Shown one piece after another: positions 6,009-14,186 of a stretch of DNA of 33,711 nucleotides. Numbering within the stretch: the first letter of the stretch is position 1; the number at the start of each line of letters is the position of its first letter. A model generated the notes under the pieces. It saw nothing but the letters and a program-made list of their open reading frames with translations, was not told the DNA's origin and made no database searches. Both the position numbers and the translations under genes were made by a program. The DNA comes from a virus: positions 1 through 33,711 of IMG/VR virus record IMGVR_UViG_3300026521_000361; one strand, written 5' to 3'.

Positions 6009-6213
6009 AGAGATGTTAAGAGAGAAGATAGAAGAGATTAAAGACATGGGAAAAGAGGAGCTTGAGGATTTTTCAAAAGTAGTTTCTCTAAGTAGCGTTG
6101 CAGGAAGAGCGAGAGAATACCTTATGAGAGCTATTGATATAAGACGAGATGAGCTTAGCAGTAGAGATAGTGCAGTAGTTGTTGATGGTGATCTTGATGA
6201 TACAGATTATTAG
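6001..6213 (+). CDS. Small acidic helical protein of unknown function
   Basis: The 70-residue protein is strongly charged, with two helices (residues 2-30 and 33-55) and a C-terminal tail rich in Asp (VVVDGDLDDTDY). It overlaps the end of rusA by 8 bp, with GGAG in the upstream coding sequence as ribosome site. No family recognised. The acidic tail could bind a basic partner or mimic DNA, but this is speculation. It is the last gene before the packaging genes. Confidence 0.55.
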   Translation: MTKEMLREKIEEIKDMGKEELEDFSKVVSLSSVAGRAREYLMRAIDIRRDELSSRDSAVVVDGDLDDTDY

Positions 6214-6284
6214 AGCAAAGATAGAGAGTGTTTTGCACTCCATATTTGATAGAAATACGACACAGTATAAAAAGAGGTTTTGTG

Positions 6285-6788
6285 ATGAGTAAAAAGCTAA
6301 CAGTAAAGCAAGAGAAGTTCGTACTTAAATATTTTGAGTGTGGTAATGCTAGTGAAGCTTATCGTTATGCTTATAGTGCATCCAAGATGAAAGATAGCAC
6401 AGTATGGGAAAAGTCCTCTTTGATGTTAAAAAACGACAAGGTAAGGGCAAGGCTGCAAGAGTTAAGAACTAAAGCAGAAGAAGAAAGCAAGTGGAGTGTA
6501 GAGAAGATAATCAAAGCTCATACTCGAATATTTGAGATAGGCATCGGTGATGTAGCAAGTAGCCATATTGTTTCAGAGGGTGCAGGAGATGGAATTACAA
6601 ACACTATTGAAGTTGAGATGAGAGATACAAATCTAGCAAGTGCAAAAGGTGCATTAGTTGAGATAGGAAAGATACTAGGCTACTACGAGAAAGATAACAA
6701 GCAAAAAAGTGGCGACATATCACTCGAAGAGTTTGCAGAGTATTTCTACAACAAAAATAAGCAAAAGAGCAATGCTGATGAAAACTAA
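6285..6788 (+). CDS. terS: Terminase small subunit
   Basis: The protein begins MSKKLTVKQEKFVLKYFECG, followed by NASEAYRYAYSASKM and WEKSSLMLKNDKVRARLQEL. This is the Terminase_2 pattern, with an N-terminal HTH that recognises the packaging site. The ATG at 6285 is chosen because it has AGAGG upstream and the family start; an extension back to 6228 would add 19 unlike residues. The middle and C-terminal regions are helical and should form the ring-assembling oligomer and the contact with the large subunit. The gene overlaps the large subunit gene by about 11 bp. Confidence 0.9.
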   Translation: MSKKLTVKQEKFVLKYFECGNASEAYRYAYSASKMKDSTVWEKSSLMLKNDKVRARLQELRTKAEEESKWSVEKIIKAHTRIFEIGIGDVASSHIVSEGAGDGITNTIEVEMRDTNLASAKGALVEIGKILGYYEKDNKQKSGDISLEEFAEYFYNKNKQKSNADEN

Positions 6789-8196
6789 AGAGCTGCTAGA
6801 GAGATGGGCTTCAAGCATAGAGCTATTTGTAGATGAGTGTTTGTTTGCAAAGAGCGATAAAAGTCCTTCACATCAACAAAGAGCAGTGCTGCAAGACATA
6901 GATGCAGGATACAAGGATATTAGCATATCATCAGGACACGGTACAGGTAAATCTACTCTTTTATCATGGGTTATTTTATGGGTAGGCTTGTTCAAATATG
7001 ATGCAAAGATACCTGCAACAGCACCGACAGCACCGCAGCTTGTAAGATTGTTATTACCAGAGGTTAGAAAATGGCGTGAGAAGCTACCAAGAGAACTTAA
7101 AGAGTGTGTAGTGGTAAAAAACGACAGTGTAGCTTTTTGTAATAACAATCAATGCGTAGCAAGAACAGCAAGAAAAGAAGCACCAGAGGGATTGCAAGGG
7201 TTTCATGCTACTTATTTGTGTTGGATAATAGACGAAGCGAGTGGAGTTCCTAATACGATATTTGAAGTTATCGAGGGAAGTTTAACAGGAGAAGAACATT
7301 TACGGCTACTTACTGCTAACCCTACAAGGACCGATGGATATTTCTATGACTCACATCATAAGAACAGAGAGCTATGGAAAATTCATGTATTTAATGCAGA
7401 AGAGAGTGAGAATGTTACAAAGGAGAGTATAGAGCGTAAGAAAAAAGAGTACGGAGTTGATAGCGATGCTTACAGAGTAAGGGTACAAGGTCGTTTCCCT
7501 AGAACATCAAGTGATGCAGTTATCCCTATGTATATCATTGAAGATGCTTTGAATATTGGAGATGATTATAACGACTATGGTGCTGAAGTTTGGGGATTGG
7601 ACTATGCAGACAGTGGAGATGATAGAACTATACTTGTTAAGAGAGTAGGGCATTACTTTTATGAGAAAAAAGAGTGTCCTATTACAGGGAAGCACAGGCA
7701 GGTTAATACTGCTAGATGGTTGGCAGAAGAGTATTTGAGTGCAAAGGCAAAAGGAAAAGATCCTAAAGCTATTTTTATAGACAGTATTGGAGAGGGAAGC
7801 GGACTTATGAGCGTACTCAATGAACCTCAATATGCAAACATACCTGCAATAGGTTGTAAAGTAAGCGAGAAGCCATCACGACCAGACATCTATCTCAATC
7901 TTAGAGCAGAACTTTATTACAAGCTCAAAAAGATCCTTGAAGAAGAGGGGAAAATGTTTGATGATGATAGTGCAATAGGTGAGCTATCTGCGCAGAGATT
8001 TAAAATCACAGAAAAAGGAGTAATTCAAATCATATCTAAAAAGGAGATAAAAGAGGCACTAGGAAGAAGTCCAGATATTAGTGATGCTATGGCGTTGGCA
8101 AGTAACACAGTAATAGCAACAGCAGAAGAAGTTGAAGAGTATCACGAGAGAGATATTTATGCAGATGAAATAGATGAGGAGTTTGCATCATGGTAG
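6778..8196 (+). CDS. terL: Terminase large subunit
   Basis: This is the packaging motor. With the start at 6778 (472 residues; ATG 6772 is an alternative), the Walker A is SGHGTGKST (about 52-60) and the Walker B is LCWIIDEAS (about D152/E153). They form the ATPase that drives DNA into the procapsid. The C-terminal RNase H-like nuclease shows its acidic residues in VWGLDYADSGDDRT, AIFIDSIGEGSG and SPDISDAMALA. Length is normal for the family. The start region overlaps terS and the end overlaps the next gene by 7 bp, so the packaging genes are tightly coupled. Confidence 0.95.
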   Translation: MKTKELLERWASSIELFVDECLFAKSDKSPSHQQRAVLQDIDAGYKDISISSGHGTGKSTLLSWVILWVGLFKYDAKIPATAPTAPQLVRLLLPEVRKWREKLPRELKECVVVKNDSVAFCNNNQCVARTARKEAPEGLQGFHATYLCWIIDEASGVPNTIFEVIEGSLTGEEHLRLLTANPTRTDGYFYDSHHKNRELWKIHVFNAEESENVTKESIERKKKEYGVDSDAYRVRVQGRFPRTSSDAVIPMYIIEDALNIGDDYNDYGAEVWGLDYADSGDDRTILVKRVGHYFYEKKECPITGKHRQVNTARWLAEEYLSAKAKGKDPKAIFIDSIGEGSGLMSVLNEPQYANIPAIGCKVSEKPSRPDIYLNLRAELYYKLKKILEEEGKMFDDDSAIGELSAQRFKITEKGVIQIISKKEIKEALGRSPDISDAMALASNTVIATAEEVEEYHERDIYADEIDEEFASW

Positions 8197-8483
8197 AAGA
8201 TAAAAAACCAAGTACGAATGAGATTAATACATATTTTCTCATCAATGAGTTATTCGGAGGCGATGGAGCAAAGGCACTTAGTGTTGCAAGACGATACCCA
8301 AGTGCAAAGTTTACGCTAACGCCAAAGAGCATAGAGAGATACATGATACTTGAGTGTATCGTAGATAAGGGTATGCCTGACGAGGACATACTCAAGCATT
8401 TTGAAGATATTGGTTTTGATGTAAATATCTACAGAATAAAAAGATTACGAAAGGAGATAGAAGATGGCAAAAGAGAATTTTAG
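8190..8483 (+). CDS. Small protein between terminase and portal
   Basis: The product has 97 residues and is helical and basic. Motifs are LINELFGGDGAKALSVARRY, a TLTPKSIERYMILECIV helix, then DEDILKHFEDIGFDVNIYRI with RIKRLRKEI. The second half could be a helix-turn-helix; the GG-then-helices layout faintly recalls Mor/C-type transcription activators, but no family is firmly recognised. It overlaps terL by 7 bp and the portal gene by 20 bp, an unusual position for a regulator. A packaging accessory is an alternative. Confidence 0.5.
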   Translation: MVEDKKPSTNEINTYFLINELFGGDGAKALSVARRYPSAKFTLTPKSIERYMILECIVDKGMPDEDILKHFEDIGFDVNIYRIKRLRKEIEDGKREF

Positions 8484-10068
8484 TGATGCACTTGTAGCAG
8501 AACTTGTTGCACTCAGAGATGATGCCATTAATGGGTATGAGCAGCACAAGAGCGACTTTATAGCACTAGAGAGTGCCTATGTTAATGTTTTGTCTCACAA
8601 GCAGCGTAAGAGTCTTCTTGCAAGGCGAAAAAGTGCATTGACTCCAAACCTTATCAAGCCAAAGGTAGATAAGATTGTTAGAGACTTAATGAAATCATTT
8701 TTTGGAAATGATGAGCTTGCAATCATTCAGCCAGAAGATAAAGAGATAGAGGAAGATGAAAAGGTATCAAATGCTTTAAAGAAAGAGCTTAAAGAGTATG
8801 GAAGAGACAAAAATCTCTACACAAATCTGCGTCCTGTAGCGAGAGAGAGCCTTATCTATGGTACGGCAGTTATAAAAGTGTATTGGAGTGTTAAAGAGAA
8901 TAATATCAAGATGGAGAGATGCCGACTTGATGATGTTTACCTTGATCCTTATGCTCCTGCAACAGCAGATATAAACTATCTAGTTCATAGAGTAAACAGT
9001 ATGACTATTGCAGATTTAGAGAAGCAGTATGCAAAAGCAGATGTTGATTGGACCAAGTATGTAAACTCTTCACTTTATGCAGACAGAGTAGAGCGCACAA
9101 CGAGTGCAGACATAGGAAAGTATCAGCGTGTAGAGTTTCACGAAGTTTACCGAAAGAAAAATGGCAAGTGGTATGTAAGTACTATTTTAAATGATGATAC
9201 AGTGCTTAGAGCAGATAAGCTGCTTAAAGACGGACTGCCTTTTATTGTTGGTACTCTTGATCCTCAGTTTGTTATGATAAATGAGCCTATCAATCCGGTG
9301 CGTGCTTATGGTGATGCTTTTATAGCTCCTCTTATATCTTTGCAGAATGAAAATACAATCAAGCGTAATCAACAGATAGATGCTACAGATATACAGCTAA
9401 ATCAGCGTTTTATAACTACAAAAGAGAGCGGAGTGCGTGAAGACGACCTTATATCTAATCGTAAAAAGATTGTAGTTGATAACATAAACAACATACGAGA
9501 GTTGCCTATACCAAGACTCAATGATAGCATTTTTGATGTGAGTCAATTATCAAGAGAGGCAGAAGAGATAAGCGGTATATCTAAGCTTAGTGAGGGAATT
9601 GCAAGCGGAAGAGGCAAGACAGCAACAGAGGTAGAAGCGTTACAGATGCAGGGAAGCAATGTTATTGATGATATTTCAAGAGCATTCAACGAAAACTTCT
9701 TTAGACCGCTTATACAAAGAATAGTGCTGCTAATTTACAAATACAAAGTAAGCAGTAACTTCATGGGTATTGATAGAAAAAGAGCATTGAGACAGAAGAT
9801 TATCATCAATGTTGGAATTGGCTCAATTAACAAGATGATGCAGATAGACAGCATTGATAAATCTACAGCTACAGTACTACAGAGTTTGCAGCTTTATATG
9901 CAGCTACAAGATACTACAAGAGTGCAAAAGTATATGCAGATGCTAGACGACCTAAATATGGAGAAGTTGAAGCTTTTAGGGCAAGATAGCATTATAGAGC
10001 GCGCAGAAGAGAAAGAGGAAGAGGCTATGCAGCAAGAGCAACCACAACAACAGGAGGTAATGCAATGA
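8464..10068 (+). CDS. Portal protein
   Basis: The 534-residue protein follows the terminase and has P22/podovirus-type portal features. These are an N-terminal helical region (VARESLIYGTAVIKVYW ending at 141), the DDVYLDPYA segment, a beta-rich wing, a long helical stem (GISKLSEGIASGRGKTATEV), and a C-terminal helical barrel ending in a Glu/Gln-rich tail. Twelve copies form the ring through which DNA is packed and ejected. Length is below P22 gp1 (725) because the C-terminal barrel is short. The neighbours (terminase before, scaffold and capsid after) confirm the call. Confidence 0.88.
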   Translation: MAKENFSDALVAELVALRDDAINGYEQHKSDFIALESAYVNVLSHKQRKSLLARRKSALTPNLIKPKVDKIVRDLMKSFFGNDELAIIQPEDKEIEEDEKVSNALKKELKEYGRDKNLYTNLRPVARESLIYGTAVIKVYWSVKENNIKMERCRLDDVYLDPYAPATADINYLVHRVNSMTIADLEKQYAKADVDWTKYVNSSLYADRVERTTSADIGKYQRVEFHEVYRKKNGKWYVSTILNDDTVLRADKLLKDGLPFIVGTLDPQFVMINEPINPVRAYGDAFIAPLISLQNENTIKRNQQIDATDIQLNQRFITTKESGVREDDLISNRKKIVVDNINNIRELPIPRLNDSIFDVSQLSREAEEISGISKLSEGIASGRGKTATEVEALQMQGSNVIDDISRAFNENFFRPLIQRIVLLIYKYKVSSNFMGIDRKRALRQKIIINVGIGSINKMMQIDSIDKSTATVLQSLQLYMQLQDTTRVQKYMQMLDDLNMEKLKLLGQDSIIERAEEKEEEAMQQEQPQQQEVMQ

Positions 10069-10421
10069 TAGGTAATGAACAAACAAAAAAAGAAGAAATC
10101 ACACCAGAGGAGGTAATGGATAATGAAGATAGCAGCATAGCGGACCTAAAGAGGAATTTAGGCGAGACAGTACGCATACTTGAAGAAGCAAAGCAGGTTA
10201 GAGCAAGTGATGTTTATTTGCTTATTGAGGATGATTTAAACTCTTTGTATCAGAGTGCTTTTACAGAAGCATATACATCAGATGATGCACATAAGGCAAA
10301 GTTTGCATTAGAGAGAATGAAAGGCGTTGGTTTGGCTATGAAGGTTTTGGATAACTTGATAATCAAGCTTGAAGATGATGCTAATAACATCGGTAATGAA
10401 ATATCAGAGATGGAGAAGTAA
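10065..10421 (+). CDS. Small helical head-region protein
   Basis: A 118-residue acidic, helical protein that overlaps the portal gene (ATGA). It has long helices at SIADLKRNLGETVRILEEAK and HKAKFALERMKGVGLAMKVL. No family recognised. Its place between portal and scaffold suggests an assembly factor or minor head component. Coiled-coil propensity could let it bind the portal or scaffold. Nothing points to an enzyme. Confidence 0.55.
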   Translation: MIGNEQTKKEEITPEEVMDNEDSSIADLKRNLGETVRILEEAKQVRASDVYLLIEDDLNSLYQSAFTEAYTSDDAHKAKFALERMKGVGLAMKVLDNLIIKLEDDANNIGNEISEMEK

Positions 10422-10422
10422 G

Positions 10423-10692
10423 ATGGCAACAGAAATAGTAGGTAAAAAGTTTGTAAAGACTACAGCAGTAGAGGTAATTGATGCAAGTGGTAATCAAGTA
10501 TTATTGCAAGATGTAAACAAGACACACAAGCAGTATTCAGTGCCTAAAGATGAGTTTGAAGAAGATTATACTTTGGGTGAAGTTGTACTTAATGAGTACG
10601 CAGTACCTATGAAAACAGCAGATGATGGTATGGCAGTACCTAACGATGAAAACGATACAAAAGAAGTTAAAAAAACTGAGGAGACAAAATAA
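10423..10692 (+). CDS. Small beta-rich head-region protein
   Basis: The start at 10423 is chosen because GGAGAAG lies just upstream and it follows the previous stop by one base; a longer in-frame start at 10369 would overlap by 53 bp. The 89-residue product has a compact beta domain (residues 3-55, FVKTTAVEVIDASGNQVLLQ) and a charged disordered tail (ENDTKEVKKTEETK). Function unknown; a small decoration or assembly protein is possible. The stop overlaps the scaffold gene start by one base. Confidence 0.55.
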   Translation: MATEIVGKKFVKTTAVEVIDASGNQVLLQDVNKTHKQYSVPKDEFEEDYTLGEVVLNEYAVPMKTADDGMAVPNDENDTKEVKKTEETK

Positions 10693-11204
10693 TGGAAGCA
10701 CCTATGATTACACCGGAACAACAAGAGATGATGATGCAGCAGCAACAAGAGCAGCAAGTACAACAGCAAATGCAAGCACCGGCACAACAGCAGCAGCCTG
10801 TAGATGAAGTTCAGATGGCAAAAGAGGCTTTAGGTCTTGATGCATATGAGCAAGAATTACAAGCAATGAAAGCACAGTTGCAGGAGAGTAAAGAGAAAGC
10901 AGTGTTTGAAGAGGTAAGTAAGAAGTATGATGATATTGATCCTACTTTAGTACAAAAAGAGCTAGAGAAGCTTTCAGAGACAAAGCCACAAATCGCAGAG
11001 GCACTTAAAGCCGACCCTGATGGACTTGATATGCTATTTGCAAAGGTAAAGAGTTCTATGCAGCCAGAAGAGAAGCCAGATGAGATTACAGACAGCGGAA
11101 GCAGTGGCGGAAATGAAAGCAGCGACTTTAACAAAAAAGTTGAAAAAGGTACGGCATCTGAGATTGACTTAGGTGATTTTATCTTAGGCGCATCAAAAGA
11201 GTAA
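10692..11204 (+). CDS. Capsid scaffolding protein (putative)
   Basis: This 170-residue protein stands directly before the major capsid gene and has scaffold character. It has a Gln-rich N-terminus (residues 8-37, almost entirely Q, M, E and A), a long helix (MAKEALGLDAYEQELQAMKA onward to about 70), a helical middle, and a Gly/Ser and acidic C-terminus ending DLGDFILGASKE. Scaffolds are helical, low-complexity and variable, so the call rests on location and composition. GAGGAG serves as SD. An intrinsic terminator follows. Confidence 0.65.
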   Translation: MEAPMITPEQQEMMMQQQQEQQVQQQMQAPAQQQQPVDEVQMAKEALGLDAYEQELQAMKAQLQESKEKAVFEEVSKKYDDIDPTLVQKELEKLSETKPQIAEALKADPDGLDMLFAKVKSSMQPEEKPDEITDSGSSGGNESSDFNKKVEKGTASEIDLGDFILGASKE

Positions 11205-11209
11205 CGCTC

Positions 11210-11279
11210 TTTTTACACATCTCACATAGCCAACTCACAAGGCTTGTGAGATTTTTTATATTTTTTTACACATCTCACA
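11210..11279. repeat. 17-bp direct repeats flanking a terminator
   Basis: TTTTTACACATCTCACA occurs exactly at 11210-11226 and again at 11263-11279, 53 bp apart, with the terminator between. The second copy overlaps the terminator T-tract. Confidence 0.85.
11234..11267 (+). terminator. Intrinsic terminator between scaffold and capsid genes
   Basis: CTCACAA-GGC-TTGTGAG forms a perfect 7-bp hairpin (11234-11250) followed by ATTTTTTATATTTTTTT. It is the clearest Rho-independent terminator in the window. It implies that the capsid gene has its own promoter or that the stop is partial, tuning scaffold against capsid. Confidence 0.88.
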
Positions 11280-11284
11280 AAACC

Positions 11285-11312
11285 CTCTTATTTTGAAAAT
11301 CTATTTTTGTAA
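11285..11312 (+). promoter_or_regulatory. Late-promoter-like element before capsid gene
   Basis: CTCTTATTTTGAAAAT followed by CTATTTTTGTAAC resembles two elements at 24206-24245 and 25094-25133, which precede the ejection genes. It lies after a strong terminator and 40 bp before the capsid ATG, where a promoter is needed. The sigma factor or activator is unknown. Confidence 0.45.
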
Positions 11313-11351
11313 CAATACTCGCATCACAAAAACAAGAGAGAGGAAAATACA

Positions 11352-12290
11352 ATGCTAACAACATTAAACACAGCATTAACGCAGAAGCCGTCGATAGTCG
11401 ATGCGATTATCAAACAGGGTGTAGCAACTGCACCTATTATCCAAATGATTGGAACAGGTAGCATCTCAGCACCGCAGCACAGTTGGATCAACGATAGATA
11501 TGCAGATGCAAAAGACAATGCAAATCTTGAACTATCAGACCTTGATGAAAACACAGTACCGACAAAAACAAAAAATACAAATGTCGCACAAATCATTAAA
11601 AATGAGGTTGGTGTAACTAAGCGTCAAATGGAGATGAGCCAGTACGGTGGTAAAGAGTGGGCGTACCAAGTAGGTAAAAAAGGTAAAGAGCATCTTAAAG
11701 ATATTGAGTTTGCACTTTTAGGTTTAGGTAACACAAGCATTGAAGCTGCACCGGTTGTTGCAACTGCAACAAAAGCACCAAGAATGGCAGGACTGTTCTA
11801 CTTTGTACCTGATGAGCAAAAATATACAGTTGATGGTTATAATCCATCAGATGATGCAAGTTTTGTTGATTTTTCACTTGATGAGCTGCACAAGTTCTTA
11901 GAACCTCTTTGGAAGCGTGGAGCTATGGAAGATGATACTTTTAAAATCCTTTTAGGCTCAAAACTAAAACAAAAAGTAAATCAAGCGTGTAAAGATTACA
12001 TTGTTAAGTACAATCAGCCAACTAATGGGAAGATTGATCCTACAGTTACACGCATCGTTACAGACTTTGGTGAAGTTGAGTTCCAACTACACAGACACTT
12101 TGCAGGAGATAAGCTCAAAGATAAGATGCTTGCAGGTAAATTCAAAGAGGCAAGAGCTATGTATGTATCTCAAACAAGTTTCTCAGAAGTACCAACATCT
12201 AAAACTGCAAAATATGGTCGTTACTATTCTGACCTTACTTTAGAGGTTAAAAACGGGGATATGTTCGCATCTGCAAAAGGGTGGAAATAG
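11352..12290 (+). CDS. Major capsid protein, SU10/DUF5309-like
   Basis: The protein has 312 residues. The segment APIIQMIGTGSISAPQHSWI and the late TRIVTDFGEVEFQLHRHF fit the SU10-type (DUF5309) capsid family of HK97 fold. The rest has the expected mix of N-arm, long helix (KDIEFALLGLGNT) and beta strands. No N-terminal prohead protease delta domain is evident and no protease gene is near, in line with a separate scaffold. It has its own spaced SD (GAGAGAGG) and lies behind a terminator plus a promoter-like element, as expected for the most abundant virion protein. Confidence 0.82.
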   Translation: MLTTLNTALTQKPSIVDAIIKQGVATAPIIQMIGTGSISAPQHSWINDRYADAKDNANLELSDLDENTVPTKTKNTNVAQIIKNEVGVTKRQMEMSQYGGKEWAYQVGKKGKEHLKDIEFALLGLGNTSIEAAPVVATATKAPRMAGLFYFVPDEQKYTVDGYNPSDDASFVDFSLDELHKFLEPLWKRGAMEDDTFKILLGSKLKQKVNQACKDYIVKYNQPTNGKIDPTVTRIVTDFGEVEFQLHRHFAGDKLKDKMLAGKFKEARAMYVSQTSFSEVPTSKTAKYGRYYSDLTLEVKNGDMFASAKGWK

Positions 12291-12293
12291 TCC

Positions 12294-12719
12294 ATGACTT
12301 ACGGAGAGGTAAAGAAATCAGTTACAGGACTGCTAAGGGGGGATAACTCCAAAGCAGAAGAGTTCTTAACAGCTGATGATACTTATCTCAAAATGGCACT
12401 TAGAGATGTAATGCTTAGATGTATTCCATCTCACTTAGTGTCTTCTTATGATGATACAAAAACCGATGTGTTTCGTAGGATATACAGCACTTACAATGAG
12501 ATTGATGAAGTCTATAATCATTGGTATATAAGAGAGCCTATTGTAAGCATTGATGATAATGCGAAGATAGACATTGATGAAGAGCTTACTCAAGCAGTAA
12601 TCTATTATATGTGTAGTTATTTAACGAATAAAAAGAATGTTGATTATGCAAAGCAGGCACAATCAATAGTTAGCATCTACCAAAGCAACAGTGTAGATTT
12701 TTCACAGTATGAAGTTTGA
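12294..12719 (+). CDS. Head-tail adaptor-like protein (putative)
   Basis: The protein has 141 residues and is helical. It starts MTYGEVKKSVTGLLRGDNSK and has further helices (DTYLKMALRDVMLRCI, ELTQAVIYYMCSYLTNKKNV). Its size, helix content and location straight after the capsid gene suit a connector/adaptor that docks on the portal ring, as gp4-type proteins do in short-tailed phages. No sequence signature makes this certain. It is 3 bp from the capsid stop. Confidence 0.45.
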   Translation: MTYGEVKKSVTGLLRGDNSKAEEFLTADDTYLKMALRDVMLRCIPSHLVSSYDDTKTDVFRRIYSTYNEIDEVYNHWYIREPIVSIDDNAKIDIDEELTQAVIYYMCSYLTNKKNVDYAKQAQSIVSIYQSNSVDFSQYEV

Positions 12720-12736
12720 TTTAACAAGGGTTTAGC

Positions 12737-12916
12737 GTGACTGAAAAAGAAGTTGAAAAACTTGTTGAGAAAATGGGTGAAGATATTGAAGAAAAAATAT
12801 CAGTAGAGATCAAAAAAAACAATAGAAAAATAGCAGAAAGAATATTCCTATCTGTTCAGATTACTATACTTTTTCTTGTTTTATTTACTGAGTTTAAAAG
12901 ACTTTTTAATGTCTAA
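12737..12916 (+). CDS. Small coiled-coil/transmembrane protein
   Basis: A GTG start with AAGGG upstream opens a 59-residue frame that reads VTEKEVEKLVEKMGEDIEEK, then a basic stretch, then IFLSVQITILFLVLF as a membrane helix and a short basic end (FKRLF). The N-terminal 25 residues are an acidic amphipathic helix. It resembles small holin-like or XhlA-like proteins in layout but lies far from the lysis genes, among head-tail genes. The end overlaps the next gene's ATG by 8 bp, supporting that it is translated. Function unknown. Confidence 0.6.
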   Translation: MTEKEVEKLVEKMGEDIEEKISVEIKKNNRKIAERIFLSVQITILFLVLFTEFKRLFNV

Positions 12917-13076
12917 GACAATAACAACAAAAGAGCTTGAAAATGCACTTGAAAAACTTGCTATTGAAATGGGTATATCTATAAAAGAGTATCTTGATAC
13001 TACGAAGCCTGTTAATGTAAAACCTGCTAAAGATACGCTTAGAAAACATTTAGGCTTGCATCCAAGAGATAGCTGA
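12909..13076 (+). CDS. 55-residue miniature of the next coiled-coil protein
   Basis: The ATG at 12909 (not an upstream TTG-type start at 12876) gives 55 residues. The N-terminal TTKELENALEKLAIEMGISI and KEYL match TTDELEQALQDLASEMGLSV and KEYV of the 325-residue protein at 13150. The C-terminal TLRKHLGLHPRD matches that protein's KFRASLGLAARD. The roughly 250-residue middle of the larger protein is missing, so this looks like a duplicated and internally deleted copy. It keeps an open frame and both conserved ends. A capping or assembly-competing role is possible. Confidence 0.6.
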   Translation: MSKTITTKELENALEKLAIEMGISIKEYLDTTKPVNVKPAKDTLRKHLGLHPRDS

Positions 13077-13125
13077 TTATAGTGTTACAAGTAGCATTAT
13101 CGTGAGCCACGCTCAAACAAAATAA

Positions 13126-13145
13126 AATCAATACAAAAGGAGTTA
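13126..13145 (+). repeat. Conserved translation leader, copy 1
   Basis: AATCAATACAAAAGGAGTTA here is identical to 19840-19859 and similar to 3635-3654. It contains the ribosome site AAGGAG. A small hairpin (13103-13107/13111-13115, TGAGC/GCTCA) precedes it by 10 bases. Confidence 0.7.
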
Positions 13146-13149
13146 TATT

Positions 13150-14127
13150 ATGGCAGATAATGTAACAACAGACGAACTAGAACAGGCGTTGCAAGACTTA
13201 GCCTCAGAGATGGGTTTATCCGTTAAGGAGTATGTAGAGTCATTGGGCTATGCAACAGTTGCAGAACTTCAAGCAGCGGAAGCAAACTTACAAGCACAAA
13301 TCACGGCTATTACAGAGCTTGATGCAGACAATGGTGCTGAGTCGTTAGCTGAGAAAATTGCAGCGATCAATGCAGTTATTTCAGATGAAAATGGTGCAAT
13401 CCAAAATATTCTCGGAAAAATTCTTGAGAACAAGCAGGCTATCTTAGATGAAGTCACTCGTGCTACAGCAGCAGAAGCAGCACTACAGTCACAAATCACT
13501 GCAAATGCAAACAAAACTGCATCAAATGAAGCTGCGATCACAAGCATTGTATCAAAAGCAAATGAGCTAAAAGAAGCTCAAGATGCCGTTAATGCAGATG
13601 TTGAAAATCGTTTATCTGGTGTTGAGGGTACACTTGAGACACTTACTAGTGATGAGACTGTAGATGGATCTATTGCTAAATCTATTGCAGATGAAGCAGC
13701 TCGAACAAATGTGGCAATTTCTACTGCTAAAACAGAAGCTATCGACACTGCAAAAGCTTACACAGATGAAAAAATCGAAGCTATCACTGGTGATACTGCT
13801 ACAACAGTAGCCGGTCTTGATGAGCGTGTAACCGGTGTTGAAAAAACACTAAATGATACAACTGATGAAGATGGAAACCTTGTTAAAGGTGTAGTTACTC
13901 GCTTATCTGATGTTGAAGCAAAAGTCGATGCAAATGAAGTAAAGCGTGTTCAAGAGTTAGAGCAAGCAGTAGAAGAGCTTAAAGCATACTCAGATGCAAG
14001 AGATTTAAAAGCATCTTCTATGGATATTTGCGGCATTGGCAACAAATTCCGTGCATCTTTAGGGCTTGCAGCAAGAGACTGTTCAGGTGGAACATCTGGC
14101 GGTGACGGAGATGGTGCAGTAATCTAA
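13150..14127 (+). CDS. Coiled-coil virion/tail protein
   Basis: The 325-residue protein has an N-terminal module (residues 5-31), then a long stretch (about 40-285) rich in Ala, Glu, Asp and Thr with heptad patterns such as TAAEAALQSQITANANKTAS and KTEAIDTAKAYTDEKIEAIT. This is typical of trimeric coiled coils in phage fibres. The C-terminal segment (289-325) carries MDICGIGNKFRASLGLAARD and a Gly/Asp-rich end. The leader AATCAATACAAAAGGAGTTA gives a strong SD. It is probably a structural fibre or tail component. The paired 55-residue gene upstream shares both ends. Confidence 0.65.
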   Translation: MADNVTTDELEQALQDLASEMGLSVKEYVESLGYATVAELQAAEANLQAQITAITELDADNGAESLAEKIAAINAVISDENGAIQNILGKILENKQAILDEVTRATAAEAALQSQITANANKTASNEAAITSIVSKANELKEAQDAVNADVENRLSGVEGTLETLTSDETVDGSIAKSIADEAARTNVAISTAKTEAIDTAKAYTDEKIEAITGDTATTVAGLDERVTGVEKTLNDTTDEDGNLVKGVVTRLSDVEAKVDANEVKRVQELEQAVEELKAYSDARDLKASSMDICGIGNKFRASLGLAARDCSGGTSGGDGDGAVI

Positions 14128-14186
14128 CTGCAACACTATTAGCAGAGAGGTTTTTACCTCCTGCATCTATTTAAAAAGGGTTATAA

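Noticed and set aside
10566-11134. Minus-strand frames opposite the Gln-rich scaffold
   Set aside because: Leu/Cys/Ser-rich shadows of CAG/CAA repeats; no ribosome sites and wrong strand for the operon.
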